Shown: piece by piece, positions 1 through 7,728 of the stretch
How positions within the stretch are numbered: the stretch's first letter is position 1
Layout: every line of letters starts with the position of its first letter
Assembly: GCA_030824835.1 (NCBI GenBank)
Contig: JAPJRA010000001.1
Location: forward strand, 9,775 to 34,441
Source of the DNA: Geminicoccaceae bacterium
GTDB lineage: Bacteria > Pseudomonadota > Alphaproteobacteria > Geminicoccales > Geminicoccaceae
DNA length: 24,667 nucleotides
Direction: 5' to 3'
The notes under the pieces: model-generated
The model's database searches: none
The model's input: the letters and a program-made list of their open reading frames with translations, nothing else
Told to the model about the DNA's origin: nothing
Position numbers and translations under genes: made by a program

Positions 1-526
1 CCGAGCGGCCCGCGAAGTCGACCCGGTACCCGACGGCCCCGCCCGGGTGATTCAGCGCCGCGGTTCGGATCGTGATTCCATGGCCTACGTCGATCGGGTC
101 GCCGGGCCGGAAGTCGTGAAAGGCGATGCAAGCGTGCATGATGTCCAATGGAACCGGAAAGAACGGCGTCTGCATCAGCTGCTCGAGGACCTGTTCGAGT
201 CGTCGGCCCTGGCTCGCCAAGTGCCCGCTCCAGAACTCGAGCGAATTTCGCTTGTCGTAGGCCGGGCGGAAGAACGGCAGCCCCAGTACGTGATCCATAT
301 GGGTGTGCGTGAAAAACAGATGCGAGCGTATCGGTCGGCCGTCGGAGGCCATCTGGCGGCCGAGCTTGCGCAGCCCCGTACCGGCATCGAAGATCAAACG
401 CTGCTCCCCGCACCGCATCTCGACGCAGGCTGTGTTCCCACCATAGCGAAGCGTGGAGCAGGATGGACAAGGAATGGTGCCGCGCACCCCCCAGAAATGG
501 ACGGTGAAGACGGCATCCGAACTCAT
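1..526 (-). CDS. MBL-fold metallo-hydrolase (3' end cut by window edge)
   Basis: The first 175 residues are visible; the reading frame runs off the left edge of the window. The protein shows the metallo-beta-lactamase metal-binding motif HTHMDH at residues 74-79, and His160 in an 'LNHPGG' context is a likely further ligand. The N-terminal 'FWGVRGTIP' and 'RYGGNTACVE' segments are typical of the Lactamase_B_2 group of phosphodiesterase-like or hydrolase proteins. No signal peptide is visible, so it is probably cytoplasmic. The ATG at 526 is preceded by AGGA about ten bases upstream. It lies 87 bases downstream of the methyltransferase stop and on the same strand, so co-transcription is possible. 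The substrate cannot be told from the sequence. Confidence 0.85.
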   Translation of the reverse strand, partial: MSSDAVFTVHFWGVRGTIPCPSCSTLRYGGNTACVEMRCGEQRLIFDAGTGLRKLGRQMASDGRPIRSHLFFTHTHMDHVLGLPFFRPAYDKRNSLEFWSGHLASQGRRLEQVLEQLMQTPFFPVPLDIMHACIAFHDFRPGDPIDVGHGITIRTAALNHPGGAVGYRVDFAGRS

Positions 527-613
527 ACGGGCATCCTGGTTCGGCTCGGCACCCTATCCCTAGCCGAGAGCGGCCCCCGTATGACCCCGATCATTTCCAT
601 ATCATCCGACATA

Positions 614-1105
614 CTATAATTCATGACGGTAAAGGAAATAACGCCCCTCGGGAAGCGCGCTCGGCAGGGTCTCCGCATGCAGGTTCGGGTGGTTGAGGCG
701 CTGGTCGGAAACGACGACGCCATGCAGCTGGACAAGACCCGGCAGCATCAATGCCAACCATTCGGCGAGCTCGGCGTTGCGCCTAGCATCGCCGGTGCCC
801 AGATCGTTGTGCACCAAGGCGGCTCGTGCCGGCAATCGATCCAGGATTGTCGGCAGCGTTTCATGAATGTCCCCAACGATCAGATGCGCCCTGTCCGGGA
901 TACAATCCGGGTGAGCGGCAGGTTGCCGCTCGAACACAAAAATCTCCCGGGCCGGAAAAAGACCGCGCAAATGGTCGAAGGTACGCCCGTTGCCGAGGCC
1001 CAGCTCCAGAATCGGGCCGGGTACATCTTCAATCCACGCCGGGGACGCGTTCAGGCAGGCACGCTGTGCCTCGAGACGTCTGATGAAGCTGTCCAATCTG
1101 CTCAT
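614..1105 (-). CDS. Class I SAM-dependent methyltransferase (Methyltransf_17-like)
   Basis: A 163-residue protein with a SAM-binding glycine-rich motif I, ELGLGNG (residues 34-40), followed by an acidic residue at the end of strand beta-2 ('VFERQ') and a 'VGDIHETLP' segment. This resembles the small Methyltransf_17 family of putative SAM methyltransferases, whose targets are not known. An in-frame ATG at 1129 would add eight residues. I prefer the ATG at 1105 because the protein then begins 'MSRLDSFIRRLEAQRAC', which looks like the family start, and because a GGA lies just upstream. It sits 125 bases downstream of flhF on the same strand, in the place where flhG is often found. It is not recognisable as a flagellar protein. 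Confidence 0.75.
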   Translation of the reverse strand: MSRLDSFIRRLEAQRACLNASPAWIEDVPGPILELGLGNGRTFDHLRGLFPAREIFVFERQPAAHPDCIPDRAHLIVGDIHETLPTILDRLPARAALVHNDLGTGDARRNAELAEWLALMLPGLVQLHGVVVSDQRLNHPNLHAETLPSALPEGRYFLYRHEL

Positions 1106-1230
1106 GCCTGGTCCACTCGACGGGCGCATACACCACGGCTACTTGTCACGGTCCCGACTCAACCGGCAAGGGCCTTGTCGCGGGCGCGACCGGATCGCTC
1201 CTCGCGCCCATTTGCCAGTATAGTACGGCT

Positions 1231-2181
1231 TCACGCTTGCAGTTGCGTGTTCGGCGCAGGTGCCAAGTGCAGCAGCACCCGGGCAAGCCCGGCAGCGGTC
1301 AGCGCCGTGGTGCCGGTGCCGATCCTGGGACCGACGCTGACGCCTGCGAACGCCAAGCCGATATCAGCCACCGCCAGTATCGAGCCTAGGCGCCGGGCCG
1401 TATCGAGACGCGTAACGATCATGCGACGTACGCCAATCGCCGCAAAATTGCCGACGACCTCGATGCTGTCGGCGCTCTCGAGCCCCGCCGGCAGGGCCAG
1501 GATGGGCTCGGCACCGGTCACGCGGATCAGCTCGGCTACCGCCGCCAGCTCCTGCCCACGGAACGGATTGATACCGTTCGTATCGATCAGCACCAGATTC
1601 TGGCCGCTGACCGCAGCCACAGCGCGGGCCGTGGCTGCCGTGTCGCCGGTCGCCTGTGGCGTCACGTTCAGCGGCTTGAGCAACGTCGCGAGCTGCGCCA
1701 GACCACCTGCCCGTTCGGTATCGGTAGAAAATACGGTGACGGTGTTACCTCCGACCGACGCCTGCACCGCCAGCCGGGCGATCGCCGCCGACTTGCCGCT
1801 TCCGGGCGGCCCAACCAGGGCGATGGGCTTGGACGTGGGAACGACCAACGGCGTGAAGCGAAACCGCCTGCCAAGAGCCTGCACCAGTGCCGCGGCCGGT
1901 TCGGCCGCCGAAGCCGCGACGGCATCGGCCAACAACTCATCGCGCAGCCGTGCCGGCAACCGATGGTGACACAGGCAGGCTTCGAGCGCGGCCCGCAGCG
2001 CTGGGGGCGGATGCACTTCGAGGAGCTGCTGCAGGTCATTCTCGTCCTCGAGCGCCGCGGTGAGCCGAACGCCCTCCGCCGATTCGTGCGTGGCCAGGAT
2101 GATGGCGTCGTTGCCCAGAGCCGCGCGAATTTGCTGCATCGCCGCCCCGACGGTTCGCGCCTGGAAACTCTGCAGCTTCAT
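1231..2181 (-). CDS. flhF: Flagellar SRP-like GTPase FlhF
   Basis: A 316-residue FlhF-like member of the SRP GTPase family, which helps place or number flagella. The N-terminus 'MKLQSFQARTVGAAMQQIRAAL' is typical of the FlhF B domain. The C-terminal G domain has a P-loop GPPGSGKS (residues 124-131), a 'DTERAGGLAQL' segment (154-164), a G3-like 'DTNGINPF' (200-207) and a G4-like 'TRLD' (257-260). These motifs differ from the usual GxTGVGKTT and DTAGR forms; the 'NPF' form of G3 is, from memory, common in alphaproteobacterial FlhF-like proteins. It starts 3 bases after the flhA stop, and its GAGG ribosome site overlaps that stop. It is the last flagellar gene of the operon; no flhG follows. Confidence 0.85.
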   Translation of the reverse strand: MKLQSFQARTVGAAMQQIRAALGNDAIILATHESAEGVRLTAALEDENDLQQLLEVHPPPALRAALEACLCHHRLPARLRDELLADAVAASAAEPAAALVQALGRRFRFTPLVVPTSKPIALVGPPGSGKSAAIARLAVQASVGGNTVTVFSTDTERAGGLAQLATLLKPLNVTPQATGDTAATARAVAAVSGQNLVLIDTNGINPFRGQELAAVAELIRVTGAEPILALPAGLESADSIEVVGNFAAIGVRRMIVTRLDTARRLGSILAVADIGLAFAGVSVGPRIGTGTTALTAAGLARVLLHLAPAPNTQLQA

Positions 2182-2184
2182 GCC

Positions 2185-4269
2185 TCAAACCTGCCCCAGC
2201 GTGCGAATTCGTGCCTTCGGATGGATCTCGTTCTGCGACAGCACGACCGTCGCCGGACGGAACCGATCCACGACCGATCGCACGATCGGGCGGATGCCTG
2301 GCATCGTCACCAGCACCGGCAGTTCGCCGCGCATCGCGTGGGTCTCGAGGGCCTCGCGCAGCTCCTGGACGAAGCGCTGCAGTTCGGTCGGCGCCATCGT
2401 CAGCTGGCGGCCGTCACCCTGACCGGCAAGCGCGCTGGCAAAGGCCTGCTCCCAGGCAGGGGAGAGCGTCAGTACGGGCAGGAAGCCGCCTTCCGCCGTG
2501 CAGGCGGAGCTGATCTGGCGCGCCAGACGAGCCCGGACATGCTCGACGATGAGGACCGTGCTCGAGGTCGCACCCAGCGCTTCACCGACGGCTTCCAGAA
2601 TCAACGGCAGGTCGCGGATGGAGACACGCTCCGCGAGCAGCCCCTGCAGCACCCGTTGGATTCCGGCGGTCGTGATCCGGCTGGGCACGAGTTCGCCGAG
2701 CAGCTTTTGATACTCGGCCGGCTGCTCGCCCAGCAGCTTCTGTGTTTCGGCATAGCTCAGCAGGTCGGCCAGGTTCTCTCGCACCAGTTCGGTAAGATGC
2801 GTGGTGACGACCGTGGCGGCATCGACGACCGTGAGTCCCTGCATCACGGCCTGCTCGCGCAGGCCAGGAACGATCCACATCGCTGGAAGCCCAAATGTCG
2901 GCTCCGTGGTTTCCTCCCCCGGCAGCGTGATGGGTCGCCCCTGCGGGTCCATGACGAGCAGCATTCCGGCCCGCAGGTCGCCACGTCCGACCTCCAGCTC
3001 CTTCAGCCGCATCACGTACGTGTTGGCCGGCAACTGGATATTGTCCTGGATTCGCACCGAGGGCATGACGAAGCCGAGTTCCGCAGCGAGCTGCCGGCGC
3101 AGGGCCTTGATCTGGTCCGGCAAGCGCGCCCCGCGGCCGTCGCCGATAAGACCAAGTAGGCCATAGCCCAGCTCGAGCCGAACCGGGTCCATGGCCAGGG
3201 CACTGGTGATCGGCTCATCCTCCGGCTGCGCCGGCTGGGAGCGGGCCTCGCCTGCCGCTCGGCGGGCTTGCATCCGTGCGCCTTGCCAGGCCAGCCCGGC
3301 AGCCACCCCACCCAGCAGCAGGAATGGAACGGCCGGCAGGCCGGGGAGGATGGCCAGAACGATCATTAACCCACCGGTGACCCCCAGCGCCCGTGGATAG
3401 GCGCCGAGCTGCCCGAACACCGCAACATCGGCGCGTCCGGCGACGCCGGCCTTGGACACGAGAAGGCCCGCGGCCGTCGAGACGATCAGCCCAGGGATCT
3501 GCGAGACAAGACCATCCCCAACGGTGAGCAGCGTATAGGTGTGCGCTGCCTCGGTGAAGCTGACGCCCATCTGCGCCACACCAACGAACAGCCCGCCGAC
3601 CAGATTGATCCCCGTGATCAGCAGGCCGGCTACCGCATCGCCGCGCACGAACTTCGCAGCGCCGTCCATGGCGCCGAAGAAGGCACTCTCCGCCTCGAGC
3701 GTTCGACGTCGTTCGCGTGCACTCGTCTCGTCGATCAATCCTGCCGACAGGTCCGCGTCGATGGCCATCTGCTTGCCCGGCATCGCATCCAAAGAGAACC
3801 GGGCCGCAACCTCCGCGATCCGGCCGGAACCCTTGGTGATGACCACGAAATTGACCACCACCAGGATGCCGAACACGATTACGCCGATGGCCAGGTTGCC
3901 CTGCATGATGAACCGGCCGAACGATTCGATCACGTGCCCGGCGGCGGCCGGCCCTTCGTGGCCACGCCCCAGGATCAATCGAGTGGAAGCGAGGTTGAGC
4001 GCCAGCCGGAGCATGGTGGCGATCAGCAGCACGGTTGGAAAAGCACTAAACTCGAGTGGTTTCTCGATGAACAGCGCGGTCAGCAGGATCAGGACCGACA
4101 GCGTCACCGACAAGGCGAGGCAGAGATCGAGCGCGAAGGCCGGCAGCGGCAAGATCAGGATGACGAGGATCGCCAGAACGCCGACGGCAAGCGCAATGTC
4201 ACCCCGGCGCAATGCTAGACCCAGCTGCGGCAGCATTTCCTTGCCTAGGCTCGCCAGGGCCATATTCAT
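2185..4269 (-). CDS. flhA: Flagellar biosynthesis protein FlhA
   Basis: FlhA is the large export-gate protein of the flagellar type III secretion system, located in the inner membrane. From the chosen ATG the protein has 694 residues, normal for the family. The N-terminal third has a dense set of hydrophobic helices. The conserved cytoplasmic loop is clear: 'GRIAEVAARFSLDAMPGKQM' followed by 'DADLSAGLI' and 'RRRTLEAESAFFGAMDGA'. The C-terminal half is the soluble substrate- and chaperone-docking domain. The frame stays open to an ATG at 4326, which would overlap flbD by 41 bases. The nested ATGs at 4269 and 4263 fit the family better but none of the three has a strong ribosome site, so the start is uncertain. 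Translational coupling to flbD is likely. Confidence 0.93.
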   Translation of the reverse strand: MNMALASLGKEMLPQLGLALRRGDIALAVGVLAILVILILPLPAFALDLCLALSVTLSVLILLTALFIEKPLEFSAFPTVLLIATMLRLALNLASTRLILGRGHEGPAAAGHVIESFGRFIMQGNLAIGVIVFGILVVVNFVVITKGSGRIAEVAARFSLDAMPGKQMAIDADLSAGLIDETSARERRRTLEAESAFFGAMDGAAKFVRGDAVAGLLITGINLVGGLFVGVAQMGVSFTEAAHTYTLLTVGDGLVSQIPGLIVSTAAGLLVSKAGVAGRADVAVFGQLGAYPRALGVTGGLMIVLAILPGLPAVPFLLLGGVAAGLAWQGARMQARRAAGEARSQPAQPEDEPITSALAMDPVRLELGYGLLGLIGDGRGARLPDQIKALRRQLAAELGFVMPSVRIQDNIQLPANTYVMRLKELEVGRGDLRAGMLLVMDPQGRPITLPGEETTEPTFGLPAMWIVPGLREQAVMQGLTVVDAATVVTTHLTELVRENLADLLSYAETQKLLGEQPAEYQKLLGELVPSRITTAGIQRVLQGLLAERVSIRDLPLILEAVGEALGATSSTVLIVEHVRARLARQISSACTAEGGFLPVLTLSPAWEQAFASALAGQGDGRQLTMAPTELQRFVQELREALETHAMRGELPVLVTMPGIRPIVRSVVDRFRPATVVLSQNEIHPKARIRTLGQV

Positions 4270-4285
4270 CGGCACAGAGCCAACG

Positions 4286-5611
4286 TCATGCTGCACAGCC
4301 GGGAGCCGGCGATACCGCCAAGTCATCGTCGCCGTACTGCCGCAGCTTGTTGCGCAGCGTGCGGATCGAGATCCCCAAGATGCCCGCCGCGTGCGTTCGG
4401 TTGCCCAGCGTGTGGCGCAGCGTATCGACGATCAGGTGCCGCTCGACCTCGGCCACGGTCCTTCCGACCAGGGTCGCCGTGGGGAGACTGGTCGACCGTT
4501 CGGTGTCAGACGTGCGTAGCGAGGGCTGAATGTCGTCAACCTCGATACGCTCGCCACGAGCCAGGATCACGGCACGGTGCACGCAGTTTTCCAGTTCGCG
4601 GACATTGCCACGCCACGGCTGGACAGCCAGTCGGTCGAGCGCGGCGCGGCTGAGCGAGCGCTCCGGCAGCCCGTTGAGCCGGGCGAGCTTGGCAGCCAGG
4701 TGCTCGGCCAACGCGACAATATCCTGCGGACGCTCCCGCAAGGGCGGCAACTGCAGTGTCAGCACGCCGAGACGGAACAGCAAATCCTCGCGAAACGATC
4801 CTTCGGCCACCGCCCGCTCGAGGTTACGATTGCTGGTGGCGATCAGGCGAATGTCGACGCGCACCGGCCTTGCGCCACCGACGCGATCGATCTCACGCTC
4901 CTGGATCGCCCGCAGCAGCTTCGCCTGCAGGCGCGGCTCCATCTCGCTCACCTCGTCGAGCAACAGCGTGCCACCATGCGCTTCCTCGAATCGGCCAATG
5001 CGACGCGCCACCGCGCCTGTGAAGGCGCCGCGCTCATGCCCGAAAAGCTCGGACTCCAGCAGCGCCTCGGGGATGGCAGCGCAGTTGACCGCCACGAAAG
5101 GTCCACCGGCCCGTCGGCCGTGACGATGGACAAAGCGTGCCACCATCTCCTTGCCGGTCCCGCTCTCACCCGTGATCAGCACGCAGGCCTCCGCGGCCGC
5201 GAACTGACGCGCCCGGGCCAGGACCGCCGACATCCGCGGGTCGACACAGACCAGCTCGTGGCGATCTTCGCCGACCGCAGCCAGAATGGCCGCGATCAGT
5301 GCAGGCTCCGGCGGCAAGGGCAGGAACTCGCGTGCCCCGGCACGGATCGCCGCCGCTGCCACATCGGGCGGGCAGTCGACACCGTAGGCGATGACGGGCA
5401 GGAAGATGCGCTCTTCCGCCAGCCGATCAATCGCGGTGCGGATACCGTCCGCCGCGTCCAGCAGCAGCAGGTCAGCGCCATGCCCCTCGCGCAGCTGCTC
5501 GAGGACGGCTGTCAGATCCGTCAGATGCCGCACCTTGGCCCCGCCCGCCGCGGCCATGCCTGCAGCGGCGGCGATCTCGGCGCCGGGTCGCCCCACGATC
5601 AGCAGGCGCAT
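4286..5611 (-). CDS. flbD: Sigma-54-dependent flagellar regulator FlbD
   Basis: A 441-residue bacterial enhancer-binding protein. The N-terminal ~115 residues are a receiver-like domain starting 'MRLLIVGRPGAEI' without the usual acidic pocket of a phosphorylated receiver, as in Caulobacter FlbD. The AAA+ domain has Walker A GESGTGKE (148-155), the sigma-54 contact loop GAFTGA (195-200), Walker B GGTLLLDE (213-220), and sensor II around GNVREL (335-340). A Fis-type helix-turn-helix lies at ~385-426 ('THAAGILGISIRTLRNKLRQ'). In Caulobacter FlbD activates late sigma-54 flagellar promoters and represses the early fliF promoter, together with FliX; no fliX is present here. A GGGGGA ribosome site precedes the ATG, 28 bases after fliN. 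Confidence 0.92.
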   Translation of the reverse strand: MRLLIVGRPGAEIAAAAGMAAAGGAKVRHLTDLTAVLEQLREGHGADLLLLDAADGIRTAIDRLAEERIFLPVIAYGVDCPPDVAAAAIRAGAREFLPLPPEPALIAAILAAVGEDRHELVCVDPRMSAVLARARQFAAAEACVLITGESGTGKEMVARFVHRHGRRAGGPFVAVNCAAIPEALLESELFGHERGAFTGAVARRIGRFEEAHGGTLLLDEVSEMEPRLQAKLLRAIQEREIDRVGGARPVRVDIRLIATSNRNLERAVAEGSFREDLLFRLGVLTLQLPPLRERPQDIVALAEHLAAKLARLNGLPERSLSRAALDRLAVQPWRGNVRELENCVHRAVILARGERIEVDDIQPSLRTSDTERSTSLPTATLVGRTVAEVERHLIVDTLRHTLGNRTHAAGILGISIRTLRNKLRQYGDDDLAVSPAPGCAA

Positions 5612-5639
5612 AGGTCCCCCGACGAGATGTCGGCCATGC

Positions 5640-5960
5640 TCACTCGCCCTTCACGATCTCGGTCATGGTAATACCGAGGTGCTCGTCCACAACGAGCACC
5701 TCGCCACGGGCGACGAGTCGATTGTTGACGTAGATCTCGACCGGCTCTCCGACTTTACGGTCCAGCTCGACCACGGCACCCCGCCCCAGTCGCAGCAGCT
5801 GACTCACTGGCATGGAAGCTTTTCCCAGCACGGCCGCCAGCTGAACCGGGATGTCGTAGACGGCGCTCAACTGGTCGAGTGACGGCAGTGCTGTCGGCGA
5901 CGGGGCCTCGCCCGTTCGATCCGGCCCGCCATTCATGAGTTCGGACTCATTCGCCGGCAT
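5640..5960 (-). CDS. fliN: Flagellar motor switch protein FliN
   Basis: A 106-residue FliN, part of the cytoplasmic C-ring that switches rotation. The C-terminal SpoA domain is clear: 'YDIPVQLAAVLGKASMPVS', 'LGRGAVVELDRKVGEPVEIY', then 'NNRLVARGEVLVVDEHLGI' and 'TEIV'. The frame stays open much further upstream (to 6245), but that part is antiparallel noise under fliH. An ATG at 5960 has GGAG six bases upstream and overlaps the end of fliH by 14 bases, suggesting coupling. The ATG at 5966 is less likely because the ribosome site would abut it. Confidence 0.92.
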   Translation of the reverse strand: MPANESELMNGGPDRTGEAPSPTALPSLDQLSAVYDIPVQLAAVLGKASMPVSQLLRLGRGAVVELDRKVGEPVEIYVNNRLVARGEVLVVDEHLGITMTEIVKGE

Positions 5961-6684
5961 CTTCATCTCCGTTCGTCGTGACACATGAGGGTGCGGCAGG
6001 AGGCCCCGAAACGCATCGATACGGGGCCAGCACCGCATCGATCCGACTCCGGATGCAAGCGGGCGCATGCTCGAGCCAGCCATCCGCCCAGACCAGCTGG
6101 ATAGCGCCACCGGGAAGGCGAGGCTCGCCCACGATCTCGACTTTCCCGGTAAAGCCGGACGCGGCAACGATCTCTGGCAGCAAGGCGTGGACAGCAGCCT
6201 CGTCGTCAGGACAGGTGACGATGCGGACGGAAGGTGCCGCCGCAACCGTCGCCAACATCGACCGAATCATGACCCCTAGTTCCGCCGAGGTACGACTGTC
6301 GGCAGTCAGGGCCCGAGCCACCGCCTCGGCGAGCTCGACCACATGACCGAGTGAGGCCGCCTCGTCGGCTCGATGCGCCGTCAGGGCGGCAGCCAGCGCG
6401 TCGGCGGCGCGGGCCACCGACAGGCTTCGCTGCGTCTCGACGGTGCCGGCACATTCGGCGCGAGCTCGCTCGGCAGCGGCCCTGTCCACAGCGGCGATCA
6501 ACCGTGCCACATCGGCCTCGTCAAACATGAGAGGTTGCAGCTCCGCCGGTGGCGCCACGGGGAGACCGCTTACCTCTCCCACGCCCGCAGCGGACAGCCC
6601 ATAAGGCAGCCAGCGTTTTGGCGCGGCTTCCAGGGGCGGGACGGCTTGCGCTGGCGCCGCCGACAGCCATCCGCGGTCCGCCAT
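5947..6684 (-). CDS. fliH: Flagellar assembly protein FliH (FlbE-like)
   Basis: A 245-residue protein between fliG and fliN, in the normal position of fliH/flbE. FliH binds and restrains the export ATPase FliI and links it to the C-ring. The middle is rich in Ala, Arg and Glu and probably helical ('AAVDRAAAERARAECAGTVE'). The C-terminal half has the FliH-type pattern 'VRIVTCPDDEAAVHALLPEI' then 'VEIVGEPRLPGGAIQLVWADG', where the 'D/E-x-x-L-x-x-G' and 'W-x-x-G' features are typical of FliH/YscL C-termini. Sequence conservation in this family is low, so the call rests largely on gene order. The start at 6684, 19 bases after fliG, is one of several possible; the ribosome site is weak. Confidence 0.82.
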   Translation of the reverse strand: MADRGWLSAAPAQAVPPLEAAPKRWLPYGLSAAGVGEVSGLPVAPPAELQPLMFDEADVARLIAAVDRAAAERARAECAGTVETQRSLSVARAADALAAALTAHRADEAASLGHVVELAEAVARALTADSRTSAELGVMIRSMLATVAAAPSVRIVTCPDDEAAVHALLPEIVAASGFTGKVEIVGEPRLPGGAIQLVWADGWLEHAPACIRSRIDAVLAPYRCVSGPPAAPSCVTTNGDEDAGE

Positions 6685-6703
6685 ATCCAGTCGGACGCAC
6701 GCC

Positions 6704-7717
6704 TTAGTAGACAAGCTCGTCGTCCTTTCCGTCCAAGAGCATGATCTCACCGGAGGCCGCCAGCTCCTTGGCCATATTGACGAGGAACTGCTGCGCCTCC
6801 TCGACGTCGCGCAGCCGTACTGGACCGGTTGACTGCATGTCGTCGCGCATGATTTTAGCCGCGCGCTCAGACATGTTCTTGAAGAAAAGTTCGCGCAATT
6901 GTTCGCTTGCGCCCTTCAGCGCGATCATGATCCGATCATTGCCGGCCGAGCGCATCAAAGTCTGGATACCTACGCCGTCCAGCTTGATCAGATCTTCAAA
7001 GGTGAACATCAGAGCCCTGATCCGATCTGCAGTCTCCTTGCTCCGGTCCTCAAGAGCGTTGATGAAGCGGGTCTCCGTGGTGCGATCGAAATAATTGAAG
7101 ATTTCTGCCATCAACTCGAGATTATCACGACGATTTGTTCGCGCCAAATTGCTCATGAACTCGACGCGTAACGTCTGCTCCACGTCAGCCACGATCTCGC
7201 GCTGAACGACCTCCATCCGCAGCATCCGCATCACCACTTCCGTGGCGAAATCGTCCGGCAGATTGGCCAGCACCCGTGCGGCGTGTGCCGGCTCGATGCG
7301 CGACAGGACGACCGCCACAGTCTGTGGGTACTCATTCTTTAGATAGGATGCCAATACCGTCTCGTTCACATGGGCCAGCTTGTCCCAGACCGTGCGTCCC
7401 GCCGGGCCGCGAATCTCCTGCATGACGGCCGCGACCCGGTCAGCATCGAGCACGCGGAGCAGCAGTTTCTCCGTGGCGTCGAACCCACCGACGACGCCCC
7501 CGTTGCGGGTTAGGCGCTCACCAAACTCCTGCAGCAGTTGCTCGACAACCGCGGCATCGACACGGCCGAGCACCGCCATTGTCTGCGAGATCTCCATCAC
7601 CTCCTGATGGTCGAGCATGCCGAGTAACCTGCCGGCGTCGGCCTCGTTCAGCGCCAACATCATGATCGAAGCCTTCTCCGCCCCGGACAGCGTCTCGCAA
7701 TTGACCGCTCCACTCAT
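6704..7717 (-). CDS. fliG: Flagellar motor switch protein FliG
   Basis: A 337-residue FliG, the switch-complex protein that bridges the FliF ring and the stator torque interface. The N-terminal part reads '[20 protein letters not shown]'. The middle contains '[20 protein letters not shown]' and 'VLANLPDD', and the C-terminal torque helix region has '[20 protein letters not shown]', all typical. The frame stays open upstream to 8173, but the upstream part is a shadow of fliF. The ATG at 7717 lies 11 bases after the fliF stop with a GGGG ribosome site. Residues near '[11 protein letters not shown]' are family-conserved and locally AT-rich. Confidence 0.95.
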   Translation of the reverse strand: MSGAVNCETLSGAEKASIMMLALNEADAGRLLGMLDHQEVMEISQTMAVLGRVDAAVVEQLLQEFGERLTRNGGVVGGFDATEKLLLRVLDADRVAAVMQEIRGPAGRTVWDKLAHVNETVLASYLKNEYPQTVAVVLSRIEPAHAARVLANLPDDFATEVVMRMLRMEVVQREIVADVEQTLRVEFMSNLARTNRRDNLELMAEIFNYFDRTTETRFINALEDRSKETADRIRALMFTFEDLIKLDGVGIQTLMRSAGNDRIMIALKGASEQLRELFFKNMSERAAKIMRDDMQSTGPVRLRDVEEAQQFLVNMAKELAASGEIMLLDGKDDELVY

Positions 7718-7728
7718 GGCATACCCCG

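Noticed and set aside
47..619. 190-aa plus-strand open frame
   Set aside because: It is antisense to the MBL-fold gene and runs into the gap before the methyltransferase; the minus strand carries the metal-binding motif HTHMDH and a ribosome site.
1217..1222. TATACT (minus strand) after flhF as a -10 box for the methyltransferase
   Set aside because: There is no -35-like hexamer at the right distance.
623..3159. Long plus-strand frames (448 and 398 aa) opposite flhF and flhA
   Set aside because: They are GC-rich shadows with Arg/Pro/Ala-rich translations; the minus strand encodes clear FlhF and FlhA.
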